Below, piece after piece: positions 5,626 through 6,031 of a DNA stretch of 6,031 nucleotides. Within the stretch, counting starts at the first letter, position 1. Every line of letters begins with the position of its first letter. A program made the position numbers and the translations under genes. The DNA is from Acetobacteraceae bacterium (GTDB lineage: Bacteria > Pseudomonadota > Alphaproteobacteria > Acetobacterales > Acetobacteraceae): NCBI GenBank assembly GCA_947476855.1, contig CANJSR010000312.1, positions 1 to 6,031 on the forward strand. The letters run 5' to 3'. A model generated the notes under the pieces. That model was not told the DNA's origin and ran no database searches. It saw nothing but the letters and a program-made list of their open reading frames with translations.

Positions 5626-6031
5626 ATGTCCGCGGAACTCACCCAGTCGGGCGCCGAAATTCTGCTTCGCGCCCTGAAGGACCAGGGCGTCGAGGTTATT
5701 TTCGGATATCCCGGCGGCGCGGTCCTGCCGATCTATGACGCGATCTTCAACCAGAACGCGATCCGGCACATTCTCGTCCGCCAGGAAGGCGGCGCGGTCC
5801 ACGCAGCCGAGGGCTATGCCCGCTCCACCGGCAAGGTCGGTGTTGTGCTGGTCACGTCCGGCCCTGGGGCGACCAATGCCGTGACCGGGCTGTGCGACGC
5901 GCTGATGGACAGTATCCCGGTGGTCTGCCTGACCGGGCAGGTGCCGACGCATCTGATCGGCAACGACGCGTTCCAGGAAGCCGACACGACCGGCATCACC
6001 CGGCCAGCGACCAAGCACAACTATCTGGTCA
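5626..6031 (+). CDS. ilvB: acetolactate synthase large subunit (3' partial)
   Basis: This is the N-terminal 135 residues of the thiamine-diphosphate enzyme that condenses two pyruvates to 2-acetolactate (or pyruvate and 2-oxobutyrate to acetohydroxybutyrate), the first common step of valine, leucine and isoleucine synthesis. Visible landmarks are [23 protein letters not shown] (9-31, the start of the ThDP-binding N-terminal domain), the cofactor-activating Glu54 in [40 protein letters not shown] (77-96), TGQVP (103-107) and GNDAFQEAD (112-120). The family usually reads RHEQ where this protein has RQEG; the Glu is kept. ATG 5626 gives the standard N-terminal length. The nearest purine-rich stretch is GGGG at 5612-5615, a weak ribosome site. 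The small subunit gene (ilvN/ilvH) would be expected just beyond the window. ilvB versus ilvI naming is conventional, and catabolic AlsS is less likely given the biosynthetic-type motifs. Confidence 0.95.
   Translation, partial: MSAELTQSGAEILLRALKDQGVEVIFGYPGGAVLPIYDAIFNQNAIRHILVRQEGGAVHAAEGYARSTGKVGVVLVTSGPGATNAVTGLCDALMDSIPVVCLTGQVPTHLIGNDAFQEADTTGITRPATKHNYLV

Noticed and set aside
5589..5626. Leader peptide of a branched-chain amino acid attenuator before acetolactate synthase
   Set aside because: The small frame from ATG 5589 has no run of Leu, Ile or Val codons, lacks a ribosome site, overlaps the gene out of frame, and there is no terminator hairpin.

Overview
The window is GC-rich and has five same-strand (+) genes with short gaps. 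The protein sequences look alphaproteobacterial. The high GC, a miaA-then-acetolactate-synthase order and the style of the proteins suggest a Rhodospirillales/Acetobacteraceae-like organism. That placement is inference from memory of family sequences, not from a search. No mobile element, CRISPR array, rRNA or tRNA gene is visible, and no non-coding stretch exceeds about 165 bases.

Layout. (1) Bases 1-1946 hold the 3' part of a malic enzyme/phosphotransacetylase hybrid (MaeB type), with its N-terminus outside the window. (2) A 92-base gap follows, with an inverted repeat and a weak candidate promoter. (3) Bases 2039-3361 encode a Dcu-family C4-dicarboxylate transporter. (4) Bases 3371-4438 encode an N-formylglutamate amidohydrolase-family protein. 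Its perfect Shine-Dalgarno sequence overlaps the transporter stop codon, so the two are almost certainly co-transcribed. (5) A 164-base gap (4439-4602) holds a set of mutually exclusive GC hairpins, a candidate promoter, an alphaproteobacterial-type LexA/SOS box (GAAC-N7-GAAC) and a G-tract/C-tract hairpin that puts the next start codon in its loop. (6) Bases 4603-5568 are miaA (tRNA dimethylallyltransferase). (7) Bases 5626-6031 are the start of the acetolactate synthase large subunit (ilvB/ilvI), cut by the window end. Its candidate promoter overlaps the miaA stop codon.

How the genes may work together (inference): the Dcu transporter could import malate, fumarate, succinate or aspartate. 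The malic enzyme would turn malate into pyruvate, CO2 and reduced nicotinamide cofactor, and acetolactate synthase draws on pyruvate for branched-chain amino acids. The amidohydrolase paired with the transporter suggests an N-acylated dicarboxylic amino acid as a possible nutrient. miaA is a housekeeping tRNA-modification gene. The most unusual aspect of the window is its upstream region, where an SOS-type operator sits over the predicted transcription start and the start codon lies in a potential hairpin loop. I see no clearly new multi-gene system; the interest lies mainly in regulation.
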